A stretch of DNA of 37,850 nt from an uncultured Bacilli bacterium (GCA_910579455.1 CAJTUT010000010.1:1-37850); one strand, 5' to 3'; positions 16,795-24,871 are shown, counted from the stretch's first letter. Notes: generated from the sequence alone by a model not told the origin. Translations and numbers: made by a program.

Positions 16795-18032
16795 AATAAA
16801 TGTTTATTCCTTACTAAATCCTGATTCAATTCTTGAGAAAAATAGCCAAGTGTCTTAGGACCAAGATCTATCCCATAAGAATCCAGTAAAACTTTATTTT
16901 CATCTAATAACTTCTTATCTGTCCTATTTATTACAGTAAATCCTGTCATCTTATAAAAAGCCTCTTTTTTCATTACTAAATTTCTATTGAAGTCAAATAC
17001 ATTCTTCTCTGTTTCAACAAGGCTATAGTCAATTTCTTCGTAGCTATTTTTCCTCATCTTACCGCTTATTAATTGGGCATCAATCCCACTCGTTTCTAAA
17101 AAATCCATAACTAATAGTGAATTTTCATAACAGGAACTGCTACCCTTTTTAGATAAAAACTGTTCTTTTATATCACTCTTTGACAGATCAAATATTAGCT
17201 TAAATGGAGTTTGTTTATAAAAATAGCATTTTCCCTTTTTAGAATATGTAATGTTATTTGTAGATTTTTGCGGATTTTTTATGAATTCCTGAATTTCTTT
17301 ATCCATCGGAGATAAATAATGGTCAAAAAATGAATATACATCTTCGTCATTGAATACAAAATCATTACTAATATGGACACCTGTATTACTATATTTTCCT
17401 ATTTTAAAATTTTTATCTTTTAATAATTTACTCCCCAAAATAAGCATAGTATACTCATCAATGGGTTCTCCCTTTTTTATATATCCATCCATTAATAAGT
17501 ATAACTTTGATTGAGTTAAAGTTTGAATTTTCCTTGTGTAATATAAATGGTAGTAGTCTTCTTTTTCCATTATTAAATTTTTTGAATAATCAATGACAAA
17601 TTTTTTATGTTCCTTTTCATATTCGATGAGCAAATTCAATATATCATCATTATCCTCATCTTTCTGCATTACTGTTATAAGCTTAGCATTTATTAATTTC
17701 TTAAACAAAGCAATTCGAATGCTACGTAAGATACGATTATTATAGCTTGTTTCCATATTCTGTAAATTTTTTTTATCTTCTTTTAATAATGAAAAATCCG
17801 ATAAACATTTAAACGGATACTTTCCAGCATATATATATTCGCCCTTGTCTTTCCTTTTAATATTAGTTAAGTCTGCTAAAATAGAACGATAGACTGTACG
17901 AAATAATTGATTTTGTTGTGTAAATATTTCTATAGGACATCCCATTTGTAAGACATCATCTTCTAATTCGTGTTCCTCTTGGATTATACCATTTACCAGT
18001 AAATTTGTATTTTCTGCTGTTACTTTATCCAT
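16779..18032 (-). CDS. Hypothetical protein with a degenerate transglutaminase-like region
   Basis: 417 residues. I start at the ATG at 18032 because AGGAGG lies 7 bases upstream; the earlier in-frame ATG at 18056 lies at the promoter -10 box, so it is not transcribed. No signal peptide. Residues about 290-375 read SSSCYENSLLVMDFLETSGI then SYEEIDYSLVE then NVFDFN, which follows the Cys ... His ... Asp layout of transglutaminase-like cysteine proteins. The Cys and Asp positions are present, but the expected His before the YSLVE strand is Asp. It may be a binding protein and not an enzyme. The N-terminal 250 residues look helical and match nothing I know. Confidence 0.75.
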   Translation of the reverse strand: MDKVTAENTNLLVNGIIQEEHELEDDVLQMGCPIEIFTQQNQLFRTVYRSILADLTNIKRKDKGEYIYAGKYPFKCLSDFSLLKEDKKNLQNMETSYNNRILRSIRIALFKKLINAKLITVMQKDEDNDDILNLLIEYEKEHKKFVIDYSKNLIMEKEDYYHLYYTRKIQTLTQSKLYLLMDGYIKKGEPIDEYTMLILGSKLLKDKNFKIGKYSNTGVHISNDFVFNDEDVYSFFDHYLSPMDKEIQEFIKNPQKSTNNITYSKKGKCYFYKQTPFKLIFDLSKSDIKEQFLSKKGSSSCYENSLLVMDFLETSGIDAQLISGKMRKNSYEEIDYSLVETEKNVFDFNRNLVMKKEAFYKMTGFTVINRTDKKLLDENKVLLDSYGIDLGPKTLGYFSQELNQDLVRNKHLLKKKS

Positions 18033-18056
18033 AGAGTTCCTCCTTTTTTGTGCCAT

Positions 18057-18085
18057 AGTATATCATATAAGTATCAAAAAAACAA
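18057..18085 (-). promoter_or_regulatory. Promoter of the 417-residue gene
   Basis: TTGTTT (18080-18085), 17-base spacer, TATACT (18057-18062) with a TG extension (TGATATACT) on the minus strand. Its position fixes the start codon at 18032. Confidence 0.65.
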
Positions 18086-18377
18086 GATACTTCCTAAAAA
18101 ACAAAGAGTAACACAACGGTTACTAATCTTTAAAAAGTAATAGAATACTCAAATAAAAAACACAGTATTTTTCAAGTAACTTTTTACAGGTTTTTAAATG
18201 TCATTATAACCTTTATTAATAAGTATTTATGACATTTTACCATTGAGGATATACACATAAGTTTTTGTAATTTCTTATATTTTCGCTTTCAAAAGTAGTA
18301 AATTGATTTAAAAATCTTTTATATATTCCATAAAATAAAGGCTTTTAGTCAAAAACTAAACTTTTAATTAGAAAAAA

Positions 18378-18616
18378 CTACACTTTTACAAACTCACAAC
18401 TTACTCCTAAAGTGTACCTGATCTTTTTAAGTACTCTATCCATATCATCATTTTTACTGCCCTGTCTTAAGCCCTATTGTTGTGATCTTTTTTGATGAAA
18501 TAACTTACACAGGGTTATACTTCCATATGAAATCTTTAATTTTCTTACCAAGATAGAGTTTTGATCATTCCTTATATTTATAAAAATCATATACCAGATT
18601 TTGTTTGCTTTTCCAT
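18378..18616 (-). pseudogene. Remnant of an unidentified small gene
   Basis: The 650-base stretch before rluB has no intact gene. A ribosome binding site (GGAGG) and ATG at 18616 begin MEKQTKSG, then frames switch: DFYKYKE, stop, SKLYLGKKIKDFIWKYNPV, then after another shift and stop GLRQGSKNDDMDRVLKKIRY, ending at 18378. Two frameshifts and two in-frame stops separate coherent pieces of what looks like a protein of about 75 residues. I do not recognise the family. The rest of the gap (18086-18377) shows only a small inverted repeat GTAAC...GTTAC and AT-rich DNA. Confidence 0.45.
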
Positions 18617-18709
18617 GAAAAATACCTCCAAAGTTCTCCTAAAATAAATTTCAACATATTTTATGTCTTTTTATTTAGTGTGAACTCTAAAGGTATTATA
18701 ATCGTACAT

Positions 18710-19423
18710 CTATTTTTGTAAAGAGTAAATAACAGATACCTCTTTAGGGGATAATTTTCTATAACTTCCCGTTTTTAACCCCTGTAAAGTAAAGATTCCT
18801 ATTCTTTCCCTTTTTAATTTCAATACTTCAAAACCTACCTCACGAAACATTTTTTTAATCTGATGGTTTCTGCCCTCATGAATCGTGATTTCTACGATGG
18901 AAGTATTATTTTTTAGATCTATTTTTCTAAGTTTTACCCTACATTTCTTTGTTTTTCTTCCATCAATCATAACACCGTTTTTTAATTTATTAATGGCATT
19001 TCCCCTAATAAGACCTCTTAATTTTGCAATATAAACCTTATCAATCTGGTTATTTGGATGCATTAAGATATTAGCAAATTCGCCATCATTAGTTAATAGA
19101 AGGACTCCTGTTGTATCATAATCCAATCTTCCTATTGGATAAATTCTTTTCTGGGAGTCAACCAAATCTACAACTGTTTTTCTTCCTTTATCATCAGAAA
19201 CAGAAGTAATAATAGATCGTGGTTTATTTAGTAAATAATACTCTTTTTCTTCCTTTTTCAGTAAATTTCCTTCTACTATTACCTGCTCTTTTCCACCAAT
19301 TTTAAATCCTAACTCTGTGACAATCCTTCCATTTACCTCTACTTTTCCTTGTTTAATTAACTCTTCTGCTTTCCTTCTCGAAGTATATCCAGCTTCCGCA
19401 ATAAATTTTTGCAATCTTTCCAT
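18710..19423 (-). CDS. rluB: Ribosomal large-subunit pseudouridine synthase, RluB/RsuA family
   Basis: 237 residues, normal for the family. It modifies rRNA uridines to pseudouridine (RluB targets 23S U2605 in E. coli). An N-terminal S4 domain (LQKFIAEAGYTSRRKAEELI) binds RNA; the catalytic Asp is in GRLDYDTTG (Asp101); GRNHQIKKMFREVGFEV is the conserved C-terminal motif. GAGGTG lies just before the ATG. RluB and RsuA are hard to separate by eye; the B. subtilis type is RluB. It lies 24 bases after the kinase-like gene and may be co-transcribed with it. Confidence 0.93.
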   Translation of the reverse strand: MERLQKFIAEAGYTSRRKAEELIKQGKVEVNGRIVTELGFKIGGKEQVIVEGNLLKKEEKEYYLLNKPRSIITSVSDDKGRKTVVDLVDSQKRIYPIGRLDYDTTGVLLLTNDGEFANILMHPNNQIDKVYIAKLRGLIRGNAINKLKNGVMIDGRKTKKCRVKLRKIDLKNNTSIVEITIHEGRNHQIKKMFREVGFEVLKLKRERIGIFTLQGLKTGSYRKLSPKEVSVIYSLQK

Positions 19424-19447
19424 AAAACACCTCTGTTTTATTCTATT

Positions 19448-20179
19448 TTAACCCACCTTTTTCAAATTATCAATTAAATAATCAGATCTTATACTCTTCC
19501 TTTGACATAGTTGTTTTACGATTTTGTTTCCATTTTCATTAAAAGGACTATCCTTTAGTGATGTTTCTTGTAAATATAAAAGTAAATTCTGATAGGTATC
19601 AAACTTTTTATATAGTTCATTAATTGTATATAGATTATGCATATAAATTTGAGCATTCTCGTCATATAAACTATTTTTATCGCAGAAGGGTTTTAACGAT
19701 CTTTGAACAAGATCCATTCGCAGATCTCCGATTTGAGTATTATCAATATCACAAAAACTAAGTTTTCCTGTTATTTTATTAATTAATATATTATCATCTT
19801 TTAAATCGCCATAAACAATTTTTTTGTTAGATAAAATCTTGAGTTTTTCCCTTAACTCTCGTAATAATTCCATTTTATCTTTGTTTGATAGAGAATATTT
19901 GCACCATGCCCTATCTTGGGGATCCCATTCTATTTCATAACCGATAAATTCGCCATCTAGAGTTAAAGTTCTAATAGGATTTTTAAAAAAAGGTATTTGC
20001 ATCTCATGAAGTAACTCTATTTTCTTCTTTTTATTTTTTAATCTTGTTTTCACAACTTCCCCAAATATTTTATATAAAGAATGGTCTGTTGCTCTATAAA
20101 GGTGAGCCTCTGATCCTTGGAACTTCAACTCTAATCTAATATTCTCTAATTTCTTTTCTGATAATTCTAAATTTTCCAT
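19448..20179 (-). CDS. Small protein-kinase-fold protein
   Basis: 243 residues. A glycine-containing strand pair and Lys37 (DHSLYKIF) resemble the N-lobe. IVYGDLKDDNIL (Asp125, Asn130) is a catalytic loop of the HGDLKxxNIL type, with Tyr in place of His. CDIDN (Asp144 or Asp146) stands where DFG is found. There is no membrane segment and no sensor domain. I infer an active kinase or kinase-like regulator in the cytosol, of the small bacterial type near Bud32/Rio, aminoglycoside phosphotransferases and Ser/Thr kinases. The substrate is unknown. GGAGAAAGG precedes the start, and rluB follows 24 bases after it. Confidence 0.75.
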   Translation of the reverse strand: MENLELSEKKLENIRLELKFQGSEAHLYRATDHSLYKIFGEVVKTRLKNKKKKIELLHEMQIPFFKNPIRTLTLDGEFIGYEIEWDPQDRAWCKYSLSNKDKMELLRELREKLKILSNKKIVYGDLKDDNILINKITGKLSFCDIDNTQIGDLRMDLVQRSLKPFCDKNSLYDENAQIYMHNLYTINELYKKFDTYQNLLLYLQETSLKDSPFNENGNKIVKQLCQRKSIRSDYLIDNLKKVG

Positions 20180-20236
20180 AGTGTCCTTTCTCCATCCTAT
20201 ACTTTACGTACCCTATTTTTGTATTATTTTATTTTT

Positions 20237-20835
20237 TTAACTTGTATTAAATGTATTATTTACTTTTTCTAATTCTTCAAGACTTAAAAATCTTGATCTT
20301 TTATCATATAAAATCGTAGTAACAAATGTATAGCCTAAAGTGCTATCCTGGTCAATTGTGATATTGACATTTCAATTCAATATATCACTATAAGTGTTCG
20401 TTTTACTAAAAAGTACAGGTAACATTATTTAAAAATAATAATTTCCTTGATCCGTATTTTTTCTATTACAGGTTTTTGAGTATTGATTACTACTATATCC
20501 TTGATTGTTATTATTTTAGACCCCCTTATTCTTATCATCATTAATCTCCTTGCTTAATCTAGCGGCTATATCTTTGCATAATTTTTTATAAGTATTAAGT
20601 ATATTATCCTATGACTCCATAATTGAACTATAAATAAGGTAATCTTTCGTACCTTCACCAGCACATGTGCAATCAATTTAGTTTTGTATGTGATTTTCTT
20701 ATCTGACTGTTTTGCAATACTTTTAAAAATACCCTTTACTGACAAATTAAAGTATGTTTTTTCAATGTCATACTTTATATCTTTCTTTTTAAAAGGGAAA
20801 AAGTTATAAATATTTTTTTAATGATTTTTACTCAT
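20237..20835 (-). pseudogene. Decayed gene of unknown family
   Basis: The 690-base gap contains a broken coding region on the minus strand. Pieces in different frames are: KKKDIKYDIEKTYFNLSVKG and SIAKQSDKKITYKTKLIAH; then GEGTKDYLIYSSIMES and NTYKKLCKDIAARLSKEIND; and finally STLGYTFVTTILYDKRSRFL and LEELEKVNNTF with a stop at 20237. Several frameshifts and stops separate them. The pieces look like one protein of about 190-200 residues that I do not recognise. Confidence 0.5.
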
Positions 20836-20869
20836 ATTATATTTATAATCGCTTCTAAAAAAAATAATT

Positions 20870-21718
20870 TTAATGTTGTACTGGTAAAGTATATCTTTTT
20901 TGGTGAGCTCTTTCCCCATGATTTTCTGTTGTCACTTCGCAAGGTCTCATTTGGTGAAATAACTCGTACATCCTGATTTCCTCTTTTATATTTTCTCTTT
21001 TTTCCTCATTTGGATAATATTGAGATAGCTCTTCTTCACTATAACAATATAATTTATTCACATTCATTACCTGAAATCCATTTAGTGAATAAAATGATGA
21101 ATTATTAATAATATCTTTTTCCCAGGTACAAATTGCTTCGTTAAAATACTCCACCTTCTCATAAAAGTCATATACTAAATTAGACTTTTCTTCTATAGTC
21201 CAGTTTGGATTCATTAATATTTCGTATCTAATATCAAATGGAGTTGTTCCATGAACTTCTAATATATCTTTCCTTTTCGTCCCAGAATCATCCGAAAAAA
21301 TCGCACCAGGCATAGATAATGCTTCTGTAACAGCTGAAAGTTTTTGCCTTTCATTTAAAACCAGATCATGATTTTGTAGTGTCTGAACTAGAAAAGACGA
21401 ATTACTTTTACTAAAAACTCCTCCTGCTTTTGTTCTAGCAATAGTTGGAAATGTATAAATACAATTTACTAATTCCTGATAAATTGTCTCATCTACTTTT
21501 GTATAGTCTTTTAAAATACAATCACAAATAGTAGGAGCCTGTATTATACTTTCCCCTCTCTTATTCGTGATAGGTTTTATTGCTTCTCTTAACAAACCTT
21601 TATTATCCTGTTCTAATAAGATCTCTTTCCATAATTTTTGGGCATCACCTGATCCAGGATACCTATAAATGGCTAAATGAAGGTTTGTATCATATTCTTT
21701 TAATTGAGTATTTTTCAT
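20870..21718 (-). CDS. Hypothetical protein
   Basis: 282 residues, no family recognised. No signal peptide or membrane helix, so probably cytosolic. Segments such as GDAQKLWKEILLEQD, GTTPFDIRYEILMNPNW and MRPCEVTTENHGERAHQKRY are distinctive but carry no motif I can assign. The tail (HQKRYTLPVQH) is basic. A good promoter TTTACA-17-TATAAT (21743-21771) and AGGAGAGG before the ATG show it is expressed. Its leader resembles that of the kinase-like gene: both have GGACACT directly before the ATG. No neighbour explains its role. Confidence 0.75.
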   Translation of the reverse strand: MKNTQLKEYDTNLHLAIYRYPGSGDAQKLWKEILLEQDNKGLLREAIKPITNKRGESIIQAPTICDCILKDYTKVDETIYQELVNCIYTFPTIARTKAGGVFSKSNSSFLVQTLQNHDLVLNERQKLSAVTEALSMPGAIFSDDSGTKRKDILEVHGTTPFDIRYEILMNPNWTIEEKSNLVYDFYEKVEYFNEAICTWEKDIINNSSFYSLNGFQVMNVNKLYCYSEEELSQYYPNEEKRENIKEEIRMYELFHQMRPCEVTTENHGERAHQKRYTLPVQH

Positions 21719-21742
21719 AGTGTCCTCTCCTTTTAAATCGAT

Positions 21743-21771
21743 ATTATATCTTAAATCACATGATTTGTAAA
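21743..21771 (-). promoter_or_regulatory. SigA promoter of the 282-residue gene
   Basis: TTTACA (21766-21771), 17-base spacer, perfect TATAAT (21743-21748) on the minus strand. Confidence 0.7.
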
Positions 21772-21792
21772 GATAATAGCATATAAAGCTAT

Positions 21793-21820
21793 CACCATAT
21801 TTTTACTATTTCATACTTTA
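21793..21820 (+). promoter_or_regulatory. Possible SigK-like promoter of the small Gly/Asn/Tyr-rich gene
   Basis: CACC (21793-21796), 15 bases, then CATACTTTA (21812-21820), a match to the SigK -10 form CATAnnnTA with an AC-type -35. The spacing is at the short end. It lies about 20 bases before the start codon. No good SigA box is seen there. Confidence 0.4.
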
Positions 21821-21839
21821 TTTATAAAGGAGTGTTTTT

Positions 21840-22187
21840 ATGAATAGCAATTATTATCAAAACTACAATTTTGATGGCAGCCCATCAACGATGACGTGGA
21901 ATGCAGATCCTAATAGTCTGTATCGTCATGATACAACAAGTATGGATTTTCAAAATATAAATCCACAAGATGAAAGATTTTTTTTGGCACCATTTATTGT
22001 AGGTGGACTTGCAGGTACTGCCTTAGGTTATGGAATCGCTAATAACAATCAAATCAATCATGGAGGTAACTATAACAATATGGGTGGATGTTGTGGAGCA
22101 CCAGTCTATTTTATCCCACAACCACCAATGCAAATGCAACCATATCCCACTATGTATAGTAGCAACAGCAATAATTTTTACTACTAA
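21840..22187 (+). CDS. Small Gly/Asn/Tyr-rich protein, possible spore-associated
   Basis: 115 residues. The ends are rich in Asn, Tyr, Ser, Met and Pro (MNSNYYQNYNF at the start and QPPMQMQPYPTMYSSNSN at the end). A short central hydrophobic glycine-rich segment, FFLAPFIVGGLAGTALGYGI, looks like a membrane-inserting glycine-zipper. Similar small proteins with APFLVGGLAGTALGYGI occur in spore-forming Bacillota, often annotated as hypothetical or coat-associated; that comparison is from memory. GCCG-like cysteines (GGCCGAP) follow. AAAGGAG lies 7 bases before the ATG. The candidate SigK-type promoter and nearby cotZ genes support, but do not prove, a sporulation role. Confidence 0.65.
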   Translation: MNSNYYQNYNFDGSPSTMTWNADPNSLYRHDTTSMDFQNINPQDERFFLAPFIVGGLAGTALGYGIANNNQINHGGNYNNMGGCCGAPVYFIPQPPMQMQPYPTMYSSNSNNFYY

Positions 22188-22188
22188 G

Positions 22189-22211
22189 AAAGGACTTATT
22201 AGTCCTTTTTA
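22189..22211. terminator. Bidirectional terminator
   Basis: 8-bp stem AAAGGACT/AGTCCTTT with a 4-base loop, followed by TT on the plus strand; it lies between two convergent genes. T runs occur on both sides. Confidence 0.75.
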
Positions 22212-23462
22212 ATTGACTGGAAGTGGTAATTTAATAGTTACAGTAGTAGATTTCCCTTTAACAGAGGTATATTTGATACTCCCTTTATGAAGGTGAATAA
22301 TTTCTTTGGACAAGGCAACTCCCAAACCTGTTCCTTTTTCTTTGGTAGTATAGAACATTTCATCTACCTTTCCAAGAGTCTTTTTATCCATTCCGATTCC
22401 GTTATCTTTGATTCGAATAATTACTTCTTTAGAAGATTTTAGTACGTCTATATCTAAATAATTATTCCTCTTACTTTTATCCTTTGCCTCTATACTATTT
22501 TTGAAAATGTTTACAAATACCTGTTTCATTCTATTATAATCTAGATTTAAATAAATCTCCTCATCAGGTATTTCAAAATTTAACTGAATATTATTTTGCT
22601 TAAATAATGGTTTTGTAATATCACAAGTATCTTCTAACAACATATAAATATCTGCCTCTTCTTTTTCTATTTCTACTTTTGTATAGTCTAGAAAATCATC
22701 CATTAAAATTAAAGTTCTTTCTATCTCATCTTTAACGATCGGAATATATTTTTTTATTTTTTGTAAGTCATTTAAATCTAACATATCTAGATACCCTTTG
22801 CATACTGCGATTGGATTTTTAATCTCATGAGTAATCTTAAATAAAGACGCTCTTAAATCTTTCTCTTTTTCTAATTTTCTAATAGTGTTATTTAAATCAA
22901 TAATCTCCTCACCCTTATTTAGAAGATATAAACAAATATATGCCATTATAGTGAAAAGTGCCATCATTGAAAAAATAGATACAAAGTTCATAATTATATT
23001 ACTATTTGGTTGAAATATTAAAAACATCTCAAATGACATAAGGAACGCTTTAATTACTACAAATACTGTAATAATGGAAATGGGATCTTTCTTTTTGTTT
23101 TTTATATAGTTATAAACAATATAATATATTAAGTATTCTGAAAAAAGGAGTAAATAATTAATTCCAATATTTTGATGATAGTAATAAATCAATAGTAAAG
23201 ATATTAAAATAGAAGTTACTTTTCTATTTTTCAAATATCCGATAAGTAAAGGGATATTAAATAAAATCATAGGATAAATAGAAAATATTTGGAATCCATA
23301 TCGAAATAGAAAATAAATAGAAGAAAAAAGAGCAATATCCAAAAAGATATTTTTTGTTTTATGATCTATACTTTTTATATAAGCAGTAGCAATCAAATAA
23401 ATAGATAGTGGAAATAATAAGTAAATACAATTCAGGAATAAGCCTTCAAACATTTTCATCAT
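22209..23462 (-). CDS. Membrane sensor histidine kinase, KinB-like
   Basis: 417 residues. About six hydrophobic helices fill residues 1-182, with almost no extracellular domain; this is the layout of the B. subtilis sporulation kinase KinB. A coiled-coil leads to the H-box ITHEIKNP (His212), followed by the N-box IFKNSIEA, G1 DNGIGM and G2 GTGLGVALS. It would autophosphorylate on His212 and pass the phosphate to a response regulator or Spo0F. No response regulator is adjacent, so it is an orphan kinase, as sporulation kinases usually are. GAGG lies just before the start. With coat genes and spoIVF in the same window, a role in the sporulation phosphorelay is a reasonable inference but unproven. 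Confidence 0.85.
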   Translation of the reverse strand: MMKMFEGLFLNCIYLLFPLSIYLIATAYIKSIDHKTKNIFLDIALFSSIYFLFRYGFQIFSIYPMILFNIPLLIGYLKNRKVTSILISLLLIYYYHQNIGINYLLLFSEYLIYYIVYNYIKNKKKDPISIITVFVVIKAFLMSFEMFLIFQPNSNIIMNFVSIFSMMALFTIMAYICLYLLNKGEEIIDLNNTIRKLEKEKDLRASLFKITHEIKNPIAVCKGYLDMLDLNDLQKIKKYIPIVKDEIERTLILMDDFLDYTKVEIEKEEADIYMLLEDTCDITKPLFKQNNIQLNFEIPDEEIYLNLDYNRMKQVFVNIFKNSIEAKDKSKRNNYLDIDVLKSSKEVIIRIKDNGIGMDKKTLGKVDEMFYTTKEKGTGLGVALSKEIIHLHKGSIKYTSVKGKSTTVTIKLPLPVN

Positions 23463-23530
23463 TTTTTTACCTCTTTTCTTATTCTAAAAATATCATACAA
23501 AAAGAGTTTGTCGAATTTTGTCGAAATATG

Positions 23531-23557
23531 AAAAAAAATGACTTTATTTGTCATTTT
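23531..23557 (-). terminator. Terminator after the EIIB-like gene
   Basis: 8-bp stem AAAATGAC/GTCATTTT, 7-base loop, then a run of T on the minus strand. It overlaps the TGA stop at 23551. Confidence 0.75.
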
Positions 23558-23856
23558 AAATCATCAATATATTTCTTTAATTGTTTTGAATTTGGTCCTA
23601 AAATTATTTTTAATTGATTATCAATCTCAACGATTCCTTTAGCACCTAACTTTTGAATAGCTTCTTTATTTGCTTTTGTAACATCTTTTAGAGTCACTTT
23701 AAATCTAGATAACATAATTTCGGTATCTATAATATTGTCTTTTCCACCCAATGCTTCTACTAGTTTATTAAAATCTAGATTCGCATCTTTTTTATTTGCT
23801 TTTAAAATTGCCAATAAAATAATTAATAAAACTATTCCTATAATTACATATTGCAT
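23551..23856 (-). CDS. Membrane-anchored EIIB-like protein lacking the phospho-cysteine
   Basis: 101 residues. Residues 3-20 form a membrane helix. The rest matches the glucose-type PTS EIIB domain: LVEALGGKDNI, then SRFKVTLKD, KLGAKGIVEIDNQLKIILG. In active EIIB the phosphorylated Cys sits in a DxCxTRLR context; here the aligned segment is EIMLSRFKV, so Met48 replaces Cys and phosphotransfer cannot occur. There is no EIIC gene near. I infer a sensor or scaffold derived from EIIB. It ends with TGA inside a terminator, showing that TGA is a stop in this genome. Confidence 0.8.
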   Translation of the reverse strand: MQYVIIGIVLLIILLAILKANKKDANLDFNKLVEALGGKDNIIDTEIMLSRFKVTLKDVTKANKEAIQKLGAKGIVEIDNQLKIILGPNSKQLKKYIDDLK

Positions 23857-24094
23857 TTTATCACCATCACCATTATATCTTATTATATGAAAAAAAGAAA
23901 GCTTTTATTTCTTGCTGTTACTCTATCAATCAATACATTTTTTATCAAACTCAATTTTCATATAAGATCTTTTATAACAAGGATACCCTTCTGTATTAAA
24001 TTTTGAATTGAAACATATAATTATATAGGTATAAGCTATGCACTAAATTTTATTAGAAGAATATCTTATATTAGAAATGATAAGGAGGAATTTT

Positions 24095-24487
24095 ATGGAA
24101 AATAACGATAAATGTTGCCTTGCCAAAATATTAAAAGTAATAGATATTTTACAAAAAGAGTGCTCTCCAGAATGTTATCCTGAAGGGTGTGACAAACCTT
24201 TTTTAGGGAATAGCGAATGTTTCTACTATAATACTAGGCCTATCACATTATATAGCAAAACTGGTGATTTATTCACAGTAAATTACTATACAGATAATGT
24301 TTTATCAACATCAAGCGTATTTAGAGTTGAAGAAGTAGAAAAGTGTTGTGCTAAACTTAGAATCCTAACCCCTACAACAGTAGGAGAAACTACTACCTAT
24401 ATCTCAACTAACGAATTTGTTACTGTTGATTTAAATTGTTTCTGTATCTTAAGATGTTTACCTGACATCTTCCTAGAAAATTTATAG
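24095..24487 (+). CDS. Spore coat protein CotZ/CotY family
   Basis: 130 residues from the ATG at 24095, which has AAGGAGG upstream; an earlier ATG at 24077 lies before that site. Family hallmarks: cysteine pairs at the start (KCCLAKILKVIDILQ), PITLYSKTGDLFT, then the core FRVEEVEKCCAKLRIL, and the C-terminal TVDLNCFCILRCLPD. These correspond to CotZ/CotY, cysteine-rich proteins that assemble the crust, the outermost layer of the B. subtilis spore, by disulfide bonding. A second copy follows 16 bases after it, so they form an operon. A mother-cell role late in sporulation is known for the family; I did not find a convincing SigK promoter in front. Confidence 0.88.
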   Translation: MENNDKCCLAKILKVIDILQKECSPECYPEGCDKPFLGNSECFYYNTRPITLYSKTGDLFTVNYYTDNVLSTSSVFRVEEVEKCCAKLRILTPTTVGETTTYISTNEFVTVDLNCFCILRCLPDIFLENL

Positions 24488-24502
24488 AAAGGAGAAATCG
24501 AT

Positions 24503-24871
24503 ATGTGTGACGATAAAAAACGAAATGATTGCGGTTGCATTTCTGATATTTTAAACAAGATTATTCGATTACAAAGAAATAGTTTCAAAGCATGTAGTCA
24601 AGAAGGATGCGATAAACCTTTTTTAGGTCCAGATGAAGTTACTTGTTATAATACAAGACCAATTTCTTTATATAACTGTACTACAGGGGGAATTTGGGAA
24701 GTAGATGGTGCTACTATCTTTCGATTAGAATCTATTGATGATTGTTGCTGTACTTGTAGAATATTAAATTTTGCAGGTGGTGCTTATACATCTACAAATC
24801 AATTCTTTACAATTGATTTAAATTGTGTATCTGCTGTAAAATGTTATGACGATGCTTATATTGCTATTTAG
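24503..24871 (+). CDS. Second CotZ/CotY family spore coat protein
   Basis: 122 residues, paralog of the preceding gene. It shares CGCISDILNKIIRLQ, EGCDKPFLGPDEVTCYNTRP and the C-terminal FFTIDLNCVSAVKCYDD; one family cysteine in the last motif is Val. The ISLYNCTTGG strand and FRLESIDDCCCTCRIL match the core. AAGGAG lies 8 bases before the ATG, and the gene follows its copy by 16 bases, with a terminator after it. The two proteins probably interact, as CotY and CotZ do in B. subtilis crust assembly. Confidence 0.88.
   Translation: MCDDKKRNDCGCISDILNKIIRLQRNSFKACSQEGCDKPFLGPDEVTCYNTRPISLYNCTTGGIWEVDGATIFRLESIDDCCCTCRILNFAGGAYTSTNQFFTIDLNCVSAVKCYDDAYIAI

Noticed and set aside
18364..18640. UGA as tryptophan (Mycoplasma code) suggested by KE-TGA-SKLYLGKK in a remnant
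   Set aside because: Intact genes use TGG for Trp, and the gene at 23551 ends with TGA at a terminator, so the standard code holds; the remnant has other stops and shifts too.
23887..24006. 39-residue plus-strand reading frame MKKRKLLFLAVTLSINTFF... before the cotZ genes
   Set aside because: The signal-like start is attractive, but there is no ribosome binding site and the sequence after the hydrophobic part does not look like a mature protein; the region is AT-rich and such frames arise by chance.
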